In this document: in pieces, positions 30,507 through 41,031 of the stretch
Position numbering within the stretch: position 1 is the first letter of the stretch
How the letters are laid out: each line of letters begins with the position of its first letter
Assembly (NCBI GenBank): GCA_003268905.1
Contig: QLTU01000001.1
Location: forward strand, 301,904 to 365,903
DNA from: Acidovorax defluvii
GTDB taxonomy: Bacteria > Pseudomonadota > Gammaproteobacteria > Burkholderiales > Burkholderiaceae_C
Direction: 5' to 3'
DNA: 64,000 bases
The notes under the pieces: generated by a model
What the model saw: only the letters and a program-made list of their open reading frames with translations
Database searches by the model: none
Told to the model about the DNA's origin: nothing
Position numbers and translations under genes: made by a program

Positions 30507-31681
30507 TATTTTTTCTCCTGGGCCGTGGCCATCAATGCCGTGAAGCGGTCAAACAGGTAGGCAATATCGTGCGGGCCGGGCGACGCCTCGGGGTGACCCT
30601 GAAAGCAGAACGCCGGCTTGTCGGTGCGCACCAGGCCTTGCAGCGTGCCGTCGAACAGGCTGATGTGCGTGGCACGCAGGTTGGCGGGCAGCGACTCCAT
30701 CTCCACCGCAAAGCCGTGGTTCTGGCTGGTGATGCTGACGCGGCCCGTGTCCAGGTCTTTCACCGGATGGTTGGCGCCGTGGTGGCTGTGCTGCATCTTG
30801 AACGTCCGGGCGCCCGAGGCCAGGGCCATGATCTGGTGACCCAGGCAGATACCAAAGGTAGGAACGCCACTCTCGATGATCTGTTGCACCGCGGTGATGG
30901 CGTAGTCGCAAGGCGCCGGGTCGCCAGGGCCGTTGGACAGAAACACGCCGTCGGGGTTCATTGCCAGCACTTCGGCGGCTGGCGTTTGGGCAGGCACCAC
31001 CGTCAGTTTGCAACCGCGCTCTGCCAGCATGCGCAGGATGTTCAGCTTCACGCCAAAGTCGTAGGCCACCACATGAAAGCGGGGCGACTCCTGCTTGCCG
31101 TAGCCCGTGCCCAGCTTCCACTCGGTCTGTTCCCAGGGATAGGCAGCGGCGGTGGTGACCACCTGGGCCAGATCCAGGCCCTTCATGCTGGGCGCCGCCT
31201 TGGCAGCGGCCAGCGCGGCGTCGATGTGCGCCTGCGTCACGGTTTCACCGGACGCCAGGCCGACGATGGCGCCGTTTTGCGCGCCCTGGCTGCGCAGCAG
31301 GCGGGTGAGTTTGCGGGTATCGATGTTGGCAATCGCCACTGTCTGCTCGCGCACCAGGTACTGCGAGAGGGTTTCGGTCTGTCGGAAATTGCTGGCCAGC
31401 AAGGGCAGGTCCTTGATGATCAGGCCTGCGGCATGGACCTTGTCAGCTTCGATATCCTCGGTGTTGACGCCGTAGTTGCCGATGTGCGGATACGTGAGTG
31501 TCACGATCTGCTGGCAATAGCTGGGGTCGGTGAGGATTTCCTGGTAGCCGGTGATGGAGGTGTTGAACACCACTTCGCCGACGGTGGTGCCGGTGGCACC
31601 AATCGAATTGCCGATAAAGACCGTGCCGTCTGCGAGCGCCAGGATGGCGGAGGGGAATTTTCCCTGTAGAGACAAAAGCAC
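30506..31681 (-). CDS. carA: Carbamoyl-phosphate synthase small (glutaminase) subunit
   Basis: CarA hydrolyses glutamine and channels ammonia to CarB. The 391 residues start at a GTG ([19 protein letters not shown]) with GGAG 6 nt upstream. The N-terminal domain contains [27 protein letters not shown]. The class I amidotransferase triad lies in the C-terminal half: the cysteine of [14 protein letters not shown] and the histidine of [13 protein letters not shown] with its nearby glutamate. The stop codon overlaps the carB start. Confidence 0.97.
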
Positions 31682-31810
31682 TGGATTCTCCGGATGGTTA
31701 CGGTCGCCCGGTGCCTGCAGGCCGCTCGCGCAACGAATGCCGGCGGCTGCTCTCAGATGGGTTGTTGCTTTGGGTGCGATCGGGCGACGCTGTTGCGAGA
31801 AAAGCCCCTG

Positions 31811-31838
31811 ATTATACCCGGCGACACTCCGTTCCGAA
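31811..31838 (-). promoter_or_regulatory. Promoter of carAB
   Basis: On the minus strand a perfect TATAAT (31816-31811) is preceded at 16 bp by TTCGGA, a weak -35. The predicted leader before carA is about 120 nt and could hold pyrimidine or arginine control; no specific element is recognised. Confidence 0.55.
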
Positions 31839-31934
31839 TGCCCTCATGCCGCTGTGCAGCATCTGCGCGCGGGCTGCAGCACTGCGCCCAACGTGCTTCC
31901 TTTTCCAGTCTGACCCGCCGGCAAAGTTCAAATT

Positions 31935-32708
31935 TCAGCGCACGGCGCCGCTGGCATGCAGGCAAATGGCTGCGGCGGCGGCCACGTTCAGCGACTCCTC
32001 GCCGCCCGGCTGCGCAATGCGTATGCGCAGGGCGGCCTGCGCCTCCAGCGCGGGCGAAACGCCCTGCCCTTCATGGCCCAAGACCCAGGCGCAAGGCCAG
32101 GGCAATGCGGCGCGGTGCAAAAAATCCCCTGCGTGCGAGCTGGTAACCAGCAGCGGCACATCCAGAGCGTGCAAATCGTCCAACGCGAGCCCCTCCACCA
32201 GATCCAGCGCAAAATGCGCGCCCATGCCCGCGCGCAGCACCTTGGGGGCCCACAGCGCCGCACTGCCCTTGAGCGCCGCCACCTGCCGAAAGCCAAACGC
32301 CGATGCGCTGCGCAGGATGGAACCCACGTTGCCCGCATCCTGCACGCGGTCCAGCACCACCGTGGCCACACCCGACTGCAGCGCCCTTGGCGCGGCGGTG
32401 TCCACCAGAAAACCCATGGCCGCCGGCGACTCCAGACCACTGATGTCGGCAAACAAGGCATCGGCAACTACTATTACTTTAATAGCTGCTTTCGCATATA
32501 CAGCGGGGGCTATAGGCCAAAAAGACTCTGAAAACACTGCAATGGCGGGCTGCACGCCGCGCTGCAGGGCGGCGCTGCACAGGTGGTCGCCCTCCAGCCA
32601 GACCCGGCCCTGCTTGCGGTAGGCCGTGCTGTCCTGCGACAGCCGACGCAAGTCTTTGACAAAAGCGTTGTCACGCGAGTGAATGACGGTCAGGGGAGCG
32701 GAGGTCAT
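31935..32708 (-). CDS. SpoU/TrmH-family RNA 2'-O-methyltransferase
   Basis: The 257 residues, from the ATG at 32708 (MTSAPLTVIHSRDNAFVKDLR), have the N-terminal substrate-binding region and the SPOUT knot. Motif 1 is VVLDRVQDAGNVGSILRSASAFG, motif 2 is VLGHEGQGVSP and motif 3 is EESLNVAAAAAICLH. It most likely methylates a ribose in rRNA or tRNA; the target base cannot be read from sequence. Residues around SESFWPIAPAVYAKAAIKVIV are encoded by a repeat copy (32468-32526). It is downstream of rnhB on the same strand. Confidence 0.88.
   Translation of the reverse strand: MTSAPLTVIHSRDNAFVKDLRRLSQDSTAYRKQGRVWLEGDHLCSAALQRGVQPAIAVFSESFWPIAPAVYAKAAIKVIVVADALFADISGLESPAAMGFLVDTAAPRALQSGVATVVLDRVQDAGNVGSILRSASAFGFRQVAALKGSAALWAPKVLRAGMGAHFALDLVEGLALDDLHALDVPLLVTSSHAGDFLHRAALPWPCAWVLGHEGQGVSPALEAQAALRIRIAQPGGEESLNVAAAAAICLHASGAVR
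32468..32526 (+). repeat. Interspersed short repeat, copy 4 (inside SpoU methyltransferase gene)
   Basis: The copy reads ACTACTATTACTTTAATAGC, TGCTTTCGCATATACAGCGG, GGGCTATAGGCC and an A-rich end. The first hairpin (CTATTA/TAATAG type) is well kept, the second is degraded. It is read in frame by the opposite-strand gene. Confidence 0.55.
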
Positions 32709-32754
32709 GCGGTGTCCGGGGCGGGCAATGAAAAGGCAAGCGGCAACAAGGAAC

Positions 32755-33372
32755 TCAGACCAGCACCTTGGCCACGGGTGCAAAGCTGCGCCGATGGTGA
32801 ATGCAAGCGCCGTGCTCGCGCAGCGCAGCCATGTGCACGGCCGTGCCGTAGCCCTTGTGCCCGGAAAAGCCGTATTGAGGGTACTGCTCATCGACCTGCA
32901 CACACCAACGGTCGCGGTGCACTTTGGCCAGGATGGAGGCGGCCGAGATGGCGGGCACCAGCGCATCACCCTTGACAATGGCCTCGGCGGGGATGTCCAG
33001 CGTGGGCAGCCGGTTGCCATCGACCAGAACCATCTTCGGCTTGAGCCGCAGGCCCAGCACGGCGCGGCGCATGGCCAGCAGCGTGGCCTGCAGGATATTC
33101 AGGCGGTCGATCTCCTCGACGCTGGCTTCGGCAATGCTGAAACACAGCGCCCGGGCGCGGATCTCGTCAAACAGGGCCTCGCGCCGCGCGGCAGTGAGCT
33201 TTTTGGAGTCGGCCAGGCCAGCAATGGGATGGAGGTCATCCAGGATGACCGCAGCAGCCACCACGGGCCCGGCCAGCGGGCCACGGCCAGCCTCGTCCAC
33301 CCCGGCGACCAGGCCGGGGGCGTGCCAGGGCAGGCGGGCCTGCTCAGGCGGCGAGGATTTTGCGGATCGCAT
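32755..33372 (-). CDS. rnhB: Ribonuclease HII
   Basis: RNase HII removes ribonucleotides from DNA and RNA-DNA hybrids. I take the ATG at 33372 ([16 protein letters not shown]), which gives 205 residues and overlaps the lpxB end by 29 bp. The catalytic motifs are [14 protein letters not shown] (Asp-Glu), VDGNRLP and the later aspartate in [19 protein letters not shown] is also characteristic. The lpxA-lpxB-rnhB order is conserved in many proteobacteria. Confidence 0.94.
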   Translation of the reverse strand: MRSAKSSPPEQARLPWHAPGLVAGVDEAGRGPLAGPVVAAAVILDDLHPIAGLADSKKLTAARREALFDEIRARALCFSIAEASVEEIDRLNILQATLLAMRRAVLGLRLKPKMVLVDGNRLPTLDIPAEAIVKGDALVPAISAASILAKVHRDRWCVQVDEQYPQYGFSGHKGYGTAVHMAALREHGACIHHRRSFAPVAKVLV

Positions 33373-34504
33373 CGGCAGCCAGTCGGGACGTGTCGCGCTG
33401 CAGGCTTTCGTGCAGGGCGGTGAAACGTTGCTCAAGCGCGGTGATTTTTTCACGCTGGTGCACGCGGGCGTCAAACCACTGCAGCGTGGCCGCGCTGAGC
33501 GCCTGCGGCGTTGCGGCATCCTGAATGAGCTCAGGCACCACAAAATCGCGGCAAAGAATATTGGGCAGCCCCACCCAGGGTTGCAGCTGCTTGCGCCGCA
33601 TGAGCCACCAGCTCAAGGGGTGCATGTGGTAGCCAATCACCATGGGGCGCTTGAACAGCGCAGCCTCCAGGGTGGCCGTGCCGCTGGCGATCAGCGTGAC
33701 ATCGCAGGCAGCCAGCACGGCGTGGGACTGGCCGGTAACGATCTGCAAGGCACCGCCCAGGCCGCTGGCATGGGCCAGCTGCTCAATGCGCTGCCGCAGG
33801 GCGGGCACGGCGGGTACTATTAATTTAATAGCTGGACGCGCTTTAAGGATAAGCGCTGCAGCCCGAAAGAAGGGCAAGGCGATGTATTCGACCTCGGCCG
33901 ACCGGCTGCCCGGCAAAATGGCCAGCACCTCATCGCCATCGTGCAGCCCCAGTTGCGCCCTGGCGGCATGGCGGTCTGGCACCATGGGGATCACACTTGC
34001 CAGCGGATGCCCCACATAGGTCGCGGCAATGCCATGCTGGGCCAGCAATTGCGGCTCGAAGGGAAAGATGCACAGCACATGGTCTGCACTGCGGCGGATT
34101 TTTTCGACCCGATCAGCCCGCCAAGCCCAGATCGAAGGGCAGACAAAATGCACGGTCTTGATGCCGGCAGCGCGCAGGTCGGCTTCGAGGCCCAGGTTGA
34201 AATCGGGTGCATCCACGCCAATGAACACATCCGGCCGATCTTGCAGCAGGCGCGCTCGCAGCTGCTTGCGAATGCCCATGATGTCGCGCAACCGGCGCAG
34301 AACCTCCATGCTGTAGCCATGCACCGCCAGCCGCTCGCTGGGCCACCAGGCCGTGAAGCCCCGGCGCGCCATCTGCGGCCCGCCAATGCCCTGCGCCTGC
34401 AATCCGGGCCACTGGGCCTGCAGTCCATCGAGCAGCAGCCCTGCCAGCAGATCACCCGATGTTTCGCCCGCCACCATGGCGACCCGGGGAGATGCACTCA
34501 TCAC
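33344..34504 (-). CDS. lpxB: Lipid-A-disaccharide synthase
   Basis: LpxB joins UDP-2,3-diacylglucosamine to lipid X to make the lipid A disaccharide at the inner membrane. The 386 residues begin [22 protein letters not shown], with the conserved GE-SGD glycine-rich loop. [21 protein letters not shown] and [10 protein letters not shown] are family landmarks, as is the C-terminal [15 protein letters not shown] repeat copy at 33815-33868 encodes part of [17 protein letters not shown] without changing the expected length. Confidence 0.96.
   Translation of the reverse strand: MMSASPRVAMVAGETSGDLLAGLLLDGLQAQWPGLQAQGIGGPQMARRGFTAWWPSERLAVHGYSMEVLRRLRDIMGIRKQLRARLLQDRPDVFIGVDAPDFNLGLEADLRAAGIKTVHFVCPSIWAWRADRVEKIRRSADHVLCIFPFEPQLLAQHGIAATYVGHPLASVIPMVPDRHAARAQLGLHDGDEVLAILPGSRSAEVEYIALPFFRAAALILKARPAIKLIVPAVPALRQRIEQLAHASGLGGALQIVTGQSHAVLAACDVTLIASGTATLEAALFKRPMVIGYHMHPLSWWLMRRKQLQPWVGLPNILCRDFVVPELIQDAATPQALSAATLQWFDARVHQREKITALEQRFTALHESLQRDTSRLAADAIRKILAA
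33815..33868 (+). repeat. Interspersed short repeat, copy 5 (inside lpxB)
   Basis: The copy reads ACTATTAATTTAATAGCTGG, then ACGCGCTTTAAGGATAAGCG and CTGCAGCCC. Both hairpins (CTATTA-att-TAATAG and GCGCTT-aaggat-AAGCGC) are nearly perfect. It is read in frame by lpxB on the other strand. Confidence 0.75.
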
Positions 34505-34511
34505 CGGCCCT

Positions 34512-35300
34512 TCAGCGCGCGATGCCGCGCGTGGCGTCGGCCAGGAACTGCTCCATCATCGCCACGTCGCCAGCGGCCTCGGGCACCGACTGCAGGAGGT
34601 CCGCGATGGCCGCACGCGCAGCCTCCAGCGTGAGGCCTTGGCGATAAAGCATCTTGTGCATCTGCTTGACAGCGCCCAGCCGCTCGGCAGAAAAGCCCCG
34701 GCGACGCAGCCCCACCAGGTTGTAGCCGCGCACGGCCAGCGGGTTGCCGTCCACCAGCATGAACGGCGGCACGTCTTGCGCCACCGCGCTGGCAAATCCC
34801 ACCATGGCATGTGCCCCGATCTTTACGAACTGGTGAATGCCGGTGAGGCCGCCCACCGTCACCCAGTCACCCAGGTGCACATGTCCGGCCAGCGTGGTGT
34901 TGTTGGCCAGCGTGGTGTGGTTGCCCACATGGCAATCGTGGGCGATGTGGGTGTAGGCCATGATCCAGTTGTCATTGCCCACCGTGGTGATGCCGCCGGC
35001 CTGGGGCACCCCGAGGTTCAGGGTACAAAACTCGCGGATGGTGTTGCGGTCGCCAATCACCAGCTCGGTGGGTTCGCCCGCATACTTTTTGTCCTGGGGA
35101 ATCGCACCAATGGAGTTGAACTGGAAGATATGGTTGTCGCGGCCCAGCGTGGTGCGCCCGTCGATCACGCAGTGCGGGCCCACGGTAGTGCCCGCCCCGA
35201 TGACCACATGGGCACCGATCACGCTGTATGGCCCGATGCTGGCCGTCGCGTCGATTTCAGCGCGCGGATCGACGATGGCTGTGGGATGGATGTTGCTCAC
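34512..35300 (-). CDS. lpxA: UDP-N-acetylglucosamine acyltransferase
   Basis: LpxA performs the first step of lipid A synthesis. The protein is a left-handed beta helix of hexapeptide repeats (for example [19 protein letters not shown] and [23 protein letters not shown]) with the catalytic histidine in [13 protein letters not shown] helical C-terminal part follows. The frame opens with ATG at 35342, overlapping fabZ. I prefer the GTG at 35300 ([16 protein letters not shown]), because it gives 262 residues, the E. coli LpxA length, and avoids the overlap. Neither start has a strong ribosome-binding site. Confidence 0.93.
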   Translation of the reverse strand: MSNIHPTAIVDPRAEIDATASIGPYSVIGAHVVIGAGTTVGPHCVIDGRTTLGRDNHIFQFNSIGAIPQDKKYAGEPTELVIGDRNTIREFCTLNLGVPQAGGITTVGNDNWIMAYTHIAHDCHVGNHTTLANNTTLAGHVHLGDWVTVGGLTGIHQFVKIGAHAMVGFASAVAQDVPPFMLVDGNPLAVRGYNLVGLRRRGFSAERLGAVKQMHKMLYRQGLTLEAARAAIADLLQSVPEAAGDVAMMEQFLADATRGIAR

Positions 35301-35317
35301 GGCTTGCAAAGGCGCAC

Positions 35318-35758
35318 TCAGCCAACGCTGCGCATCGTGCACATGAGTTCGGCCTCGCAGGCCACTTCCTCGCCCACACGCGCCACGCCCTTGAACTTCC
35401 AGATGCCACCACGCACGCGGTCGATCGTGATTTCCAGGATCAACTGGTCACCGGGCTCCACCGGGCGCTTGAAACGCGCACCGTCGATGCCGACAAAATA
35501 GTAGATGTTGTTTTCATCGGGCACCTTGCCCATGGCGTCAAACGCCAGCAGACCCGCCGCCTGCGCCAGCGCTTCCAGGATCAGCACCCCCGGCATCACA
35601 GGGTGTCCGGGAAAGTGCCCCATGAAATAAGGCTCGTTGAACGTTACGTTCTTGATCGCCTTGATGCGGGTGTTGCTCTCAAGCTCGATCACCTTGTCCA
35701 CCAGAAGAAACGGGTAGCGGTGAGGCAGTTGCTTGAGAATTGCGTGAATGTCCATCAT
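35318..35758 (-). CDS. fabZ: 3-hydroxyacyl-ACP dehydratase FabZ
   Basis: FabZ dehydrates 3-hydroxyacyl-ACP in fatty-acid elongation, competing with LpxA and LpxD for the same substrates. I start at the first of two adjacent ATGs (35758), with GGAAG 9 nt upstream; 146 residues. The hot-dog fold motif is [13 protein letters not shown], the catalytic histidine is in [22 protein letters not shown], and the glutamate lies in the same helix. It sits between lpxD and lpxA as is usual. Confidence 0.96.
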   Translation of the reverse strand: MMDIHAILKQLPHRYPFLLVDKVIELESNTRIKAIKNVTFNEPYFMGHFPGHPVMPGVLILEALAQAAGLLAFDAMGKVPDENNIYYFVGIDGARFKRPVEPGDQLILEITIDRVRGGIWKFKGVARVGEEVACEAELMCTMRSVG

Positions 35759-35774
35759 CGAGTTGTTCTTCCGT

Positions 35775-36755
35775 TCATGCTGCCTTGAGAGCCTGCTCCA
35801 GCGCCTTGACGCGCTCTCGCAAGCTGTACAGTTGTTTGAGTGTGGCAGCGTTTTTTTCCCAGCGCGCATTGTCGTCGATGGGAAACATACCGGTGTATTG
35901 ACCCGGCTTGGTGAGCGAGCGCGTGACAACCGTGGCTGCAGAGATGTGCACGTTGTCGGCCAGTTCGAGATGGCCCAGCACGATGGCGCCGCCACCGACA
36001 GTGCAGTGCGCGCCAATGGTGGCACTACCGGCCACCCCCACGCACCCGGCCATGGCCGAGTGCTTGCCAATGTGAACGTTGTGGCCGATCTGGATCAGGT
36101 TGTCGAGTTTGACGCCGTCTTCAATGACGGTGTCTTGAAGCGCACCACGATCAATGCAGGTGTTGGCGCCGATTTCCACGTCGTCGCCAATGCGCACCGC
36201 ACCCAGCTGTTCAATCTTGATCCATTCACCGCCCTGTGGCGCAAAGCCAAAGCCATCGGCGCCTATCACCACACCCGCGTGCACAATGCAGCGCGCGCCA
36301 ATGTGGCAGTTTTCGCCCACCGTCACACGCGACTTCAGCACCGTGCCTGCACCAACGTGCGCGCCGCGCTCCACAACGCACAGCGGGCCCACCGACGCAC
36401 TGGGATGCACGACCGCGCCGACATCCACCACGGCGCTGGGATGCACGCCGGGCTGCACGGCAGCACCATGGTGCTGCCGCCAAAGCTGCGTGACCCGTGC
36501 GAAATAGACGTAGGGGTTGTCCGCCACAATGCATGCCCCCCGCGCCAGCGCAGGCTCGCGCATAGCGGGCGCCACAATGACACAGGCCGCCCGGGAGGCG
36601 GCCAGTTGCTGCTGGTAGCGCGGGTGGCTCAGAAAACTGATGTCCCCTGGGCCGGCGGTTTCGAGCGGCGCGATCCGGAGCACCGCGGTGTCCCGCAGCC
36701 CTCCTTCCAGCGATCCGCCCAGCGCGTCAACAATGTTCCCAAGGAGCAAGCTCAC
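35775..36755 (-). CDS. lpxD: UDP-3-O-acylglucosamine N-acyltransferase
   Basis: LpxD adds the second acyl chain in lipid A synthesis. The 326 residues show an N-terminal uridine-binding domain ([27 protein letters not shown]). A hexapeptide-repeat beta helix follows ([21 protein letters not shown] onward), with the catalytic histidine in [14 protein letters not shown], and then a C-terminal helix ([21 protein letters not shown]). It lies between skp and fabZ. Confidence 0.96.
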   Translation of the reverse strand: MSLLLGNIVDALGGSLEGGLRDTAVLRIAPLETAGPGDISFLSHPRYQQQLAASRAACVIVAPAMREPALARGACIVADNPYVYFARVTQLWRQHHGAAVQPGVHPSAVVDVGAVVHPSASVGPLCVVERGAHVGAGTVLKSRVTVGENCHIGARCIVHAGVVIGADGFGFAPQGGEWIKIEQLGAVRIGDDVEIGANTCIDRGALQDTVIEDGVKLDNLIQIGHNVHIGKHSAMAGCVGVAGSATIGAHCTVGGGAIVLGHLELADNVHISAATVVTRSLTKPGQYTGMFPIDDNARWEKNAATLKQLYSLRERVKALEQALKAA

Positions 36756-36779
36756 GCGCCACCCACCCTGCGCCGCAGC

Positions 36780-37298
36780 TCACTTGCCTGCAGCATTCAG
36801 CGCCTTGATCACCCGGTCAGTGATGTCGTGCTTGGGGTTGATATAGACGGCTTCCTGCAGGATGACGTCGTACTTCTCAGCTTCGGCAACCTGCTTGACC
36901 ACCTTGTTGGCACGCTCGAGAACCTGGGCAAGTTCTTCGTTCTTGCGCACGTTCAGGTCTTCCTGGAACTCACGGCGCTTGCGCTGGAACTCGCGATCCT
37001 GGTCCACCAGCTGACGCTGGCGCGTGGTGCGCTGGCTTTCGGCCATGGTGGGAGCCTCGCGCTCGAATTTTTCGGTGGCGGACTTCAGGGCATTACCCGA
37101 CTCGATCAGTTCCTTCTCGCGACGGGAAAACTCCTGCTCCAGCTTGGCCTGGGCCGCCTTGGCGGTAGTGGCCTCGCGGAAGATGCGGTCGGTGTTGACG
37201 AAACCGGCCTTGAACTCTTGTGCCTGCAGCGCAGGGGAAGCCACGGCCAGCGCGCTCAGCAGCAGGGCCAGTGTGAAATGACGGGAAAGTGATTTCAT
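36780..37298 (-). CDS. skp: Periplasmic chaperone Skp/OmpH
   Basis: Skp carries unfolded outer-membrane proteins to the BAM complex. The 172 residues have a signal peptide (HFTLALLLSALAVASPALQA, cleavage before QEFKAGFVNTDRIF) and a long coiled coil (FEREAPTMAESQRTTRQRQLVDQDREFQRKRR region). The C terminus VDITPKHDI-like segment INPKHDITDRVIKALN is family-typical. The ATG shares one base with the bamA stop (TAATG). Confidence 0.94.
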   Translation of the reverse strand: MKSLSRHFTLALLLSALAVASPALQAQEFKAGFVNTDRIFREATTAKAAQAKLEQEFSRREKELIESGNALKSATEKFEREAPTMAESQRTTRQRQLVDQDREFQRKRREFQEDLNVRKNEELAQVLERANKVVKQVAEAEKYDVILQEAVYINPKHDITDRVIKALNAAGK

Positions 37299-39595
37299 TA
37301 GAAGGACGTACCAATCTGGAATTGAAGTTTCTGAATTCTATCGCCGGCGAACTTGCGCACCGGTTGTGCATAGGCAAGACGCAGCGGACCCAAGGGAGAA
37401 ATCCAGCTCAAGCCCACACCCGCTGACGCGCGCATGTCGCTGAAACTGACCTTGTCATTTTCACCATACACATTGCCCACATCCACAAAGGTGAACAGGC
37501 GCAGCGTGCGGTCATTGCCAGCGCCTGGAAACGGCACCATCAGCTCGGCATTGAGCGTGACTTTCTTCGGCCCGCCCAAAGAGGCGCCCGTCACATCGCG
37601 CGGTCCCAGTGTGCCTTGGTCAAAACCACGTACTGAGCCCAGGCCACCGGAGTAGAAGTTTTTGAACACCGGAAACGGACGACCATTCATGCCCTTGCCA
37701 TAACCCAGCTCGCCATTGAAGGCCACCGTGAACCGCTTGTTCAACGGGATGTATTGCTGGTACTGGTAGTTCGCCCGCAGGTAGCGCGCGTCACCCGCCA
37801 CAGACCATTCGGAATTGAGCCGCTGGTAACGACCCGAATTTGGAGCCAGCGCGCTGTCACGGTCATCGCGCGACCAACCGATGGTCAGGGGAATGGAGCT
37901 GCTGCTGAAGCCGTAGGTGTCTGCGTAGGCAAGGTACGCGGCCGGGATGTTGGTGCCAGGCTTGATCTTGGTCTGCTCTATGCCGCCGCCGAAGAATACG
38001 GTATCGGTCTCACTGAAGGGCACCCCGAAACGCATGGATGCACCCGTAGTGACCAGCTGGTAATTGCCACCCTGATCTTCATAGGGCTTGTCGGTGCGGT
38101 AGTAAAGGTCCAGCGTTCGAGAGATGCCATCCTGTGTGAAGTACGGGTTGGTGGTGCTGAACACCAAAGTACGGCGGTACTTGCTGGTGTTGACATCCAC
38201 CCCCAGGTAGTTGCCTGAACCGAATACGTTTTCCTGCTTGACGGCAAATGACAAGGACACCTTTTCAGCGCTGGAGAAACCCGCACCGAGCTGCAAAGAC
38301 CCGGTGGGTTTTTCGGCGACGCTGATCACAAGGTCAACCTGGTCCGGCGATCCGGGCACTTCCTGGGTTTCGATTCCCACCTCGGTAAAGTACCCGAGAC
38401 GGTCCACACGGTCCCGCGACAGGCGGATCTTCTCGCCGTCGTACCACGAAGACTCATACTGCCGGAATTCGCGGCGCACGACTTCATCACGGGTGCGGTT
38501 GTTGCCGCTCACATTGATGCGCCGCACGTAAGCCCGGCGGGCCGGTTCGGCCTGAAGCACCAGCGACACGCGGTTGTTTTCGCGGTCAATGTCCGGCACC
38601 GCCTCGACACGCGCAAACGCAAAACCGAATCGACCAAAGTATTCGGAGAAGGCCTTGGTAGTTTCGGTGACCTGATCAGCGTTGTAGGGCTCGCCGGGAC
38701 GGATGGCGACCAGCGATTTGAACTCGTCTTCACGATCGAGGTAGTTGCCTTCGAGCTTGACTCCCGACACCACAAACCGCTCGCCTTCGGAGACATTGAC
38801 CACAATGGAAATGTCCTGCTTGTCGGGCGAGATGGCCACCTGGGTGGAGTCCACGCGAAACTCAAGGTATCCGCGCTGGAGATAGTAGGAACGCAGCGTC
38901 TCCAGATCGGCATTGAGCTTTGCGCGGGCATAGCGGTCCGACTTGGTGTACCAACTCAGCCAGCCGCCGGTGTCCTGGTCGAACAACCCCTTGAGCGTGG
39001 ACTCGCTGAAAGCCTTGTTGCCCACAATGCGCACTTCCTTGATGCGCGCCGGCTCACCCTCCACCACCGTGAAGGTGAGGTTGACACGGTTGCGCTCAAT
39101 GGGCGTCACGGTGGTAACCACCTCGGCCCCGTACAGGCTCTTATTGATGTACTGGCGCTTGAGTTCCTGCTCGGCCCGGTCGGCCAGTGCCTTGTCATAA
39201 GGCCGGCCTTCTGTCAGCCCCACGTCGCGCATGCTCTTCTTGAGGGCCTCCTTGTCGAACTCCTTGGTGCCCGCAAATTCGACATCGGCAATGGTGGGAC
39301 GCTCTTCGACCACGACGACCAGCACGTTACCAGTGGCCTCCAGCCGGACGTCCTTGAAAAGCCCCAGACCAAACAGGGCCCGAATGGCGGCGGCGCCCTT
39401 TTCGTCGTTGTAGTCATCGCCCACGCGCAGTGGCATGGATGCGAAGATGGTGCCGGGCTCCACACGCTGCAGCCCCTCCACCCGAATGTCCTGCACCTTG
39501 AAGGGCTCCAGGGCCCACGCCGCATTGGCGACCAAAACCATGGCGGCAACGGCCGATGCAGTGCGCACGCCCAGGCGATTGATGTGTTTTTTCAT
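37298..39595 (-). CDS. bamA: Outer-membrane protein assembly factor BamA
   Basis: BamA is the core of the machine that inserts beta-barrel proteins into the outer membrane. The 765 residues start with a signal peptide ending in ANAAWA before LEPFKVQDIRVEGLQRVEPGT. Five POTRA domains follow to about residue 425, then a 16-strand barrel. The lid-lock motif VRGF occurs in GGLGSVRGFDQGTLGPRD. The final residues QFQIGTSF end in phenylalanine, the outer-membrane insertion signal. It lies between rseP and skp. Confidence 0.97.
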   Translation of the reverse strand: MKKHINRLGVRTASAVAAMVLVANAAWALEPFKVQDIRVEGLQRVEPGTIFASMPLRVGDDYNDEKGAAAIRALFGLGLFKDVRLEATGNVLVVVVEERPTIADVEFAGTKEFDKEALKKSMRDVGLTEGRPYDKALADRAEQELKRQYINKSLYGAEVVTTVTPIERNRVNLTFTVVEGEPARIKEVRIVGNKAFSESTLKGLFDQDTGGWLSWYTKSDRYARAKLNADLETLRSYYLQRGYLEFRVDSTQVAISPDKQDISIVVNVSEGERFVVSGVKLEGNYLDREDEFKSLVAIRPGEPYNADQVTETTKAFSEYFGRFGFAFARVEAVPDIDRENNRVSLVLQAEPARRAYVRRINVSGNNRTRDEVVRREFRQYESSWYDGEKIRLSRDRVDRLGYFTEVGIETQEVPGSPDQVDLVISVAEKPTGSLQLGAGFSSAEKVSLSFAVKQENVFGSGNYLGVDVNTSKYRRTLVFSTTNPYFTQDGISRTLDLYYRTDKPYEDQGGNYQLVTTGASMRFGVPFSETDTVFFGGGIEQTKIKPGTNIPAAYLAYADTYGFSSSSIPLTIGWSRDDRDSALAPNSGRYQRLNSEWSVAGDARYLRANYQYQQYIPLNKRFTVAFNGELGYGKGMNGRPFPVFKNFYSGGLGSVRGFDQGTLGPRDVTGASLGGPKKVTLNAELMVPFPGAGNDRTLRLFTFVDVGNVYGENDKVSFSDMRASAGVGLSWISPLGPLRLAYAQPVRKFAGDRIQKLQFQIGTSF

Positions 39596-39640
39596 GAGTG
39601 AAGCGGGAGCCGCAAGTCGCAGGGAAATGCAGCAAAAAGT

Positions 39641-41005
39641 TTAGCCAAAGAGCCGGGTGATATCGTTGAACAGGGCAATGGACATCATGAGAAGAAGAAC
39701 CGCCACGCCACCGCGCTGCAGGTGCTCCATCCACGCATCCGACACCTTCCGGCCCGTCACGCCCTCCCAAAGATAATACATCAGGTGCCCACCATCGAGG
39801 ACAGGCAAGGGCAGCAGGTTCAGCACCCCAAGGCTGACGCTGATGAGCGCCAGGAAAACCAGATACTGTGTAAAGCCCATGCTGGCCGAGCGGCCCGCGT
39901 AGTCGGCAATGGTGAGGGGCCCGCTCAGGTTCTTCAGCGACGCCTGACCCACGACCATGCGGCCCATCATCCGCAGCGTCAGGACAGATACATCCCAGGT
40001 ACGCACTATGCCGTTCCACGCTCCTTCCAGCGGGCCGTGCTGCACCGTGACAAACTCGGGCGGCGCGCCGACATAGGCGCCGATGCGGCCCACACTGCCG
40101 GTTTGTTCCTTGTGAACGTCGGGCATCACGTCCACGGTCATCTGCTGGCCGCCGCGCTCGATACGCCAGGGCTGCACTACGGCCGAGTCGGCACGCACGG
40201 ACTGGCGAATCAGCTCACGCAGCTGCTGGCCATCCACCACCTCCACTGCGCCTATTTTCTGTACCACGTCGCCTTGGCGGAGTCCCGCGCGCTGCGCAGC
40301 GCTATCGGCCATGATTTCACCCAGCACGGGCCGTGTCCAGGGGCCTAGAAGCCCCACCTTGCGAAAGAGTTGCGCATCTGCTTCGCGCGCATCGATCTGC
40401 TCCATGTCAAGCAATACCTCGCGGTGCAGAGCTCCAGGCGTCGGTTCAACCTCCAGCCGGACCCGTTCGCCTTCCAGGGCGCCGCGGGTCAACAACCAGC
40501 GCAGGTCTTCAAAAGAACGCACTGGCTCCAGTTCGCCCGAACCGAGGGCCGCACCGTGCACCAGCTCCCCGCCGCGCAGACCTGCAGCCTGCGCTACCGA
40601 GCCCGCTACCGGGCTGGCCAGCAGCGCTTTGGGCTCCTGGACACCGCTCCAGTTCACCACCGAATACAACAGCACTGCCAAGAGCAGGTTGGCAATGGGG
40701 CCCGCCGCCACGATGGCTGCGCGCGAGCGCAAGGGCTGCGTGTTGAAGGCAAGATGCCGCTCGGCCTCGGGCACGGGCGCCTCACGCTCATCGAGCATGC
40801 GCACATAGCCGCCCAACGGAAACGCGCTCAAAACAAACTCGGTGGGCGAGCCCTTGGGTTGCCAGCGCAGCAGAGGCTTGCCAAAACCCACCGAGAACCG
40901 CAATACCTTGACACCGCACGCCACGGCCACCCGGTAATGCCCATACTCATGGGCGGCGATCAGCAAGCCCAGGGCAACAACAAAAGCGACGAGGGTCAGC
41001 AGCAT
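39641..41005 (-). CDS. rseP: Site-2 membrane protease RseP
   Basis: RseP is the intramembrane zinc protease that releases sigma-E from its anti-sigma factor. The 454 residues have the zinc motif HEYGH near residue 19 in the first membrane helix, and two PDZ-type regions (around ASPVAGSVAQAAGLRGGELV and IMADSAAQRAGLRQGDVV). The C-terminal NLLPLPVLDGGHLMYY carries the third ligand, aspartate. It sits between dxr and bamA. Confidence 0.95.
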   Translation of the reverse strand: MLLTLVAFVVALGLLIAAHEYGHYRVAVACGVKVLRFSVGFGKPLLRWQPKGSPTEFVLSAFPLGGYVRMLDEREAPVPEAERHLAFNTQPLRSRAAIVAAGPIANLLLAVLLYSVVNWSGVQEPKALLASPVAGSVAQAAGLRGGELVHGAALGSGELEPVRSFEDLRWLLTRGALEGERVRLEVEPTPGALHREVLLDMEQIDAREADAQLFRKVGLLGPWTRPVLGEIMADSAAQRAGLRQGDVVQKIGAVEVVDGQQLRELIRQSVRADSAVVQPWRIERGGQQMTVDVMPDVHKEQTGSVGRIGAYVGAPPEFVTVQHGPLEGAWNGIVRTWDVSVLTLRMMGRMVVGQASLKNLSGPLTIADYAGRSASMGFTQYLVFLALISVSLGVLNLLPLPVLDGGHLMYYLWEGVTGRKVSDAWMEHLQRGGVAVLLLMMSIALFNDITRLFG

Positions 41006-41031
41006 GCGAAAACTCCGTGAATCAACCGCAC